Assembly (NCBI GenBank): GCA_020633555.1
Contig: JACKDL010000005.1
Span: 186,001-250,000 of the forward strand
DNA length: 64,000 bases
Origin: Myxococcales bacterium
GTDB lineage: Bacteria > Myxococcota_A > Bradymonadia > UBA7976 > UBA1532
Reading direction: 5' to 3'
Positions within the stretch are counted from its first letter, which is position 1, and the number at the start of each line of letters is the position of its first letter. The notes beneath the pieces are model-generated. The model was not told the origin of the DNA. It did not search any database and was given only the letters and a program-made list of their open reading frames with translations. Of this stretch, positions 62,899 through 64,000 are shown piece after piece. The position numbers and the translations under genes were made by a program.

Positions 62899-64000
62899 GG
62901 CGCCGCTCCAGGTGCAGGGCCGCGCGCACCGGCTGCAGCTTCAGGCCGGTCTCGCGCCACTCGTGGGCGGGGTCGCTGCCCGAGACGATGCCCGCCCCCG
63001 CGAAGAGCACGGCGGCCTCGGGCCGCACCAGCGCCGAGCGGATGCCCACCTGGGCCCGCCCCCCGCCGTCGGGGGTCAGCCAGCCCAGCGGGGCGCCATA
63101 CCAGCCGCGATCCAGCGGCTCGGACTCGGCCAGCCACCGGCCGGCCTCGGCCCGCGGCGCGCCGCCCAACGCGGGGGTGGGGTGCAGGTGCTCGATGACC
63201 TCCAGCAGGCCCACGCCGGGGCGCAGCCGCCCCTCCAGCCGGGTCTCCAGGTGGTGCACCGACGCCAGCGTCCGCAGGCGGGGCTGGGTGTCGCCCCCCA
63301 GCAGCGGGCACACGGGGGCCAGGGCCTCGCGCACGCCCTGCACCACCGCGTCGTGCTCGCGGCCGTCCTTCTCGCTGGCCTGCAGGGCCTGCCGGGCCAG
63401 GGCGTCGGCGGCCCGGTCGTCGCGCACGCGGCCCGTGGTGCCGGCCAGCGCCTGGGTGATGATCCGTCGCCCCTGCACCTCGGCCAGCAGCTCGGGGGTG
63501 GCGCCCAGGAAAACGCCGGCGGCGCCGGCCGACAGGGCGAACACGGTGGTCTCGGGCTCGCGGCGCAGCAGCGCCTCGACGGTGCCCGCTACGTCGAAGC
63601 GTTCGCCGGCGGGCACGGCGTAGCGCACCGCCCGGGCCAGCACGACCTTCGCCAGCGCGCCCGCGTCGCAGGCCCGCACCGCCGAGGCCACCCGGCCCAT
63701 CCAGGCGGCCTCGCCCTCCAGCGGCGCCGGCTCGGGGCCCACCGCGGGGCTGCTCGGGCCGGCCAGGGCCGGGGGCGGGCCGGCGTCGCACAGCGCGGCC
63801 AGCAGCGGCCCCTCGGCGGCGTCGGGGGCGACGATGACGTGCCGAGTCAGGGTCCAGTCGGCGCCGCGGCCGGGCCGGGACCAGACGGCCGAGGGCACCC
63901 ACAGCGTGCCCGCCGGGGCGCCCGCCCACGGCGAGTCGGGGCGGCGGGGGCCGGGCCGAAAGGGCAGGGCGAACACTGCCAGGGGCGCCGTGGGGTCGTC
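62888..64000 (-). CDS. menF: Isochorismate synthase, 5' end outside window
   Basis: The frame is open to the right edge of the window, so the N-terminus is missing. The 362 codons from the first possible start (GTG at 63976) contain the chorismate-binding core: KVVLARAVRYAVP, FLGATPELLAEVQG, TQALAGTTGR, SEKDGREHDAVV (Lys/Glu acid-base), VHHLETRLEGRL, HPTPALGGAPRAEA and AGAGIVSGSDPAHEW. It isomerises chorismate to isochorismate. The N-terminal region just inside the edge is diverged. It overlaps menD and is the first gene of the men operon in this window. Confidence 0.9.
   Translation of the reverse strand, partial: DDPTAPLAVFALPFRPGPRRPDSPWAGAPAGTLWVPSAVWSRPGRGADWTLTRHVIVAPDAAEGPLLAALCDAGPPPALAGPSSPAVGPEPAPLEGEAAWMGRVASAVRACDAGALAKVVLARAVRYAVPAGERFDVAGTVEALLRREPETTVFALSAGAAGVFLGATPELLAEVQGRRIITQALAGTTGRVRDDRAADALARQALQASEKDGREHDAVVQGVREALAPVCPLLGGDTQPRLRTLASVHHLETRLEGRLRPGVGLLEVIEHLHPTPALGGAPRAEAGRWLAESEPLDRGWYGAPLGWLTPDGGGRAQVGIRSALVRPEAAVLFAGAGIVSGSDPAHEWRETGLKLQPVRAALHLERRRER

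Overview
The window is a very GC-rich chromosomal segment packed with protein genes. It suggests a member of the Myxococcota (the former Deltaproteobacteria; Polyangia- or Bradymonadia-like). The support is indirect: Hanks-type kinases with PEGA or TPR modules, lipoproteins built from Cys-rich 'CGPDGCGGxCG' modules and Kelch propellers, a MopE-like DxDxDG motif, a deltaproteobacterial-style Cys-rich ferrochelatase and a classical menaquinone pathway. No tRNA, rRNA, CRISPR array, IS element or phage gene was seen. No stretch longer than about 300 bases lacks a gene, so every intergenic region is short.

Layout. 1-10213 (+): the 3' end of a HlyD-type adaptor, an OPA-family transporter, a complete RND efflux trio (outer-membrane lipoprotein, adaptor, permease) and an M48 metalloprotease; a small, possibly truncated gene (2328-3068) lies opposite. 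10171-15072 (-): a serine/threonine kinase translationally coupled to an FHA/AAA+ sigma54-activator-like protein that lacks GAFTGA, then a DUF1266 protein. 15141-18609: a TetR regulator divergent from a ThDP enzyme plus SDR operon, with a three-copy 13-bp operator array between them. 18634-23328 (-): a 1564-aa Cys-repeat/Kelch lipoprotein. 23467-26903 (+): small exported proteins and an EamA permease. 26967-28262 (-): three tandem paralogous secreted low-complexity proteins. 28400-30948 (-): an exonuclease-like/GIY-YIG fusion and an outer-membrane protein. 31067-34641 (+): a MoxR ATPase and a DUF5682 protein, followed by an Rpn-type nuclease. 35904-39554 (+): a lipoprotein and a caspase-like/PDZ/thioredoxin fusion. 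39590-42347 (+): a possible leaderless 13-codon ORF, a KamA-type aminomutase, a small membrane protein and TatD. 42388-50254: HtpG, gamma-carbonic anhydrase-like protein, Lon-N protein, ferrochelatase, a probable pseudokinase, a PEGA-containing kinase and YacG. 50271-54491: membrane proteins, a zinc-ribbon protein and YceI. 54647-64000: a menaquinone cluster.

How the genes work together. The last 9 kb encodes menF, menD, menA, menC and menE as overlapping genes on the minus strand, then a hot-dog thioesterase on the plus strand, then polyprenyl diphosphate synthase, DAHP synthase and the final methyltransferase on the minus strand. This covers chorismate supply, ring formation, side chain and methylation, but menB and menH are not in the window. 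The two kinase loci suggest Ser/Thr phosphorylation signalling, one ending in an FHA reader fused to an AAA+ domain. Secreted and surface proteins of unusual composition make up much of the centre.

The most noteworthy candidates for undescribed biology are the caspase-like/PDZ/thioredoxin fusion, the three tandem secreted polyampholyte proteins, and the possible leaderless mini-ORF before kamA.
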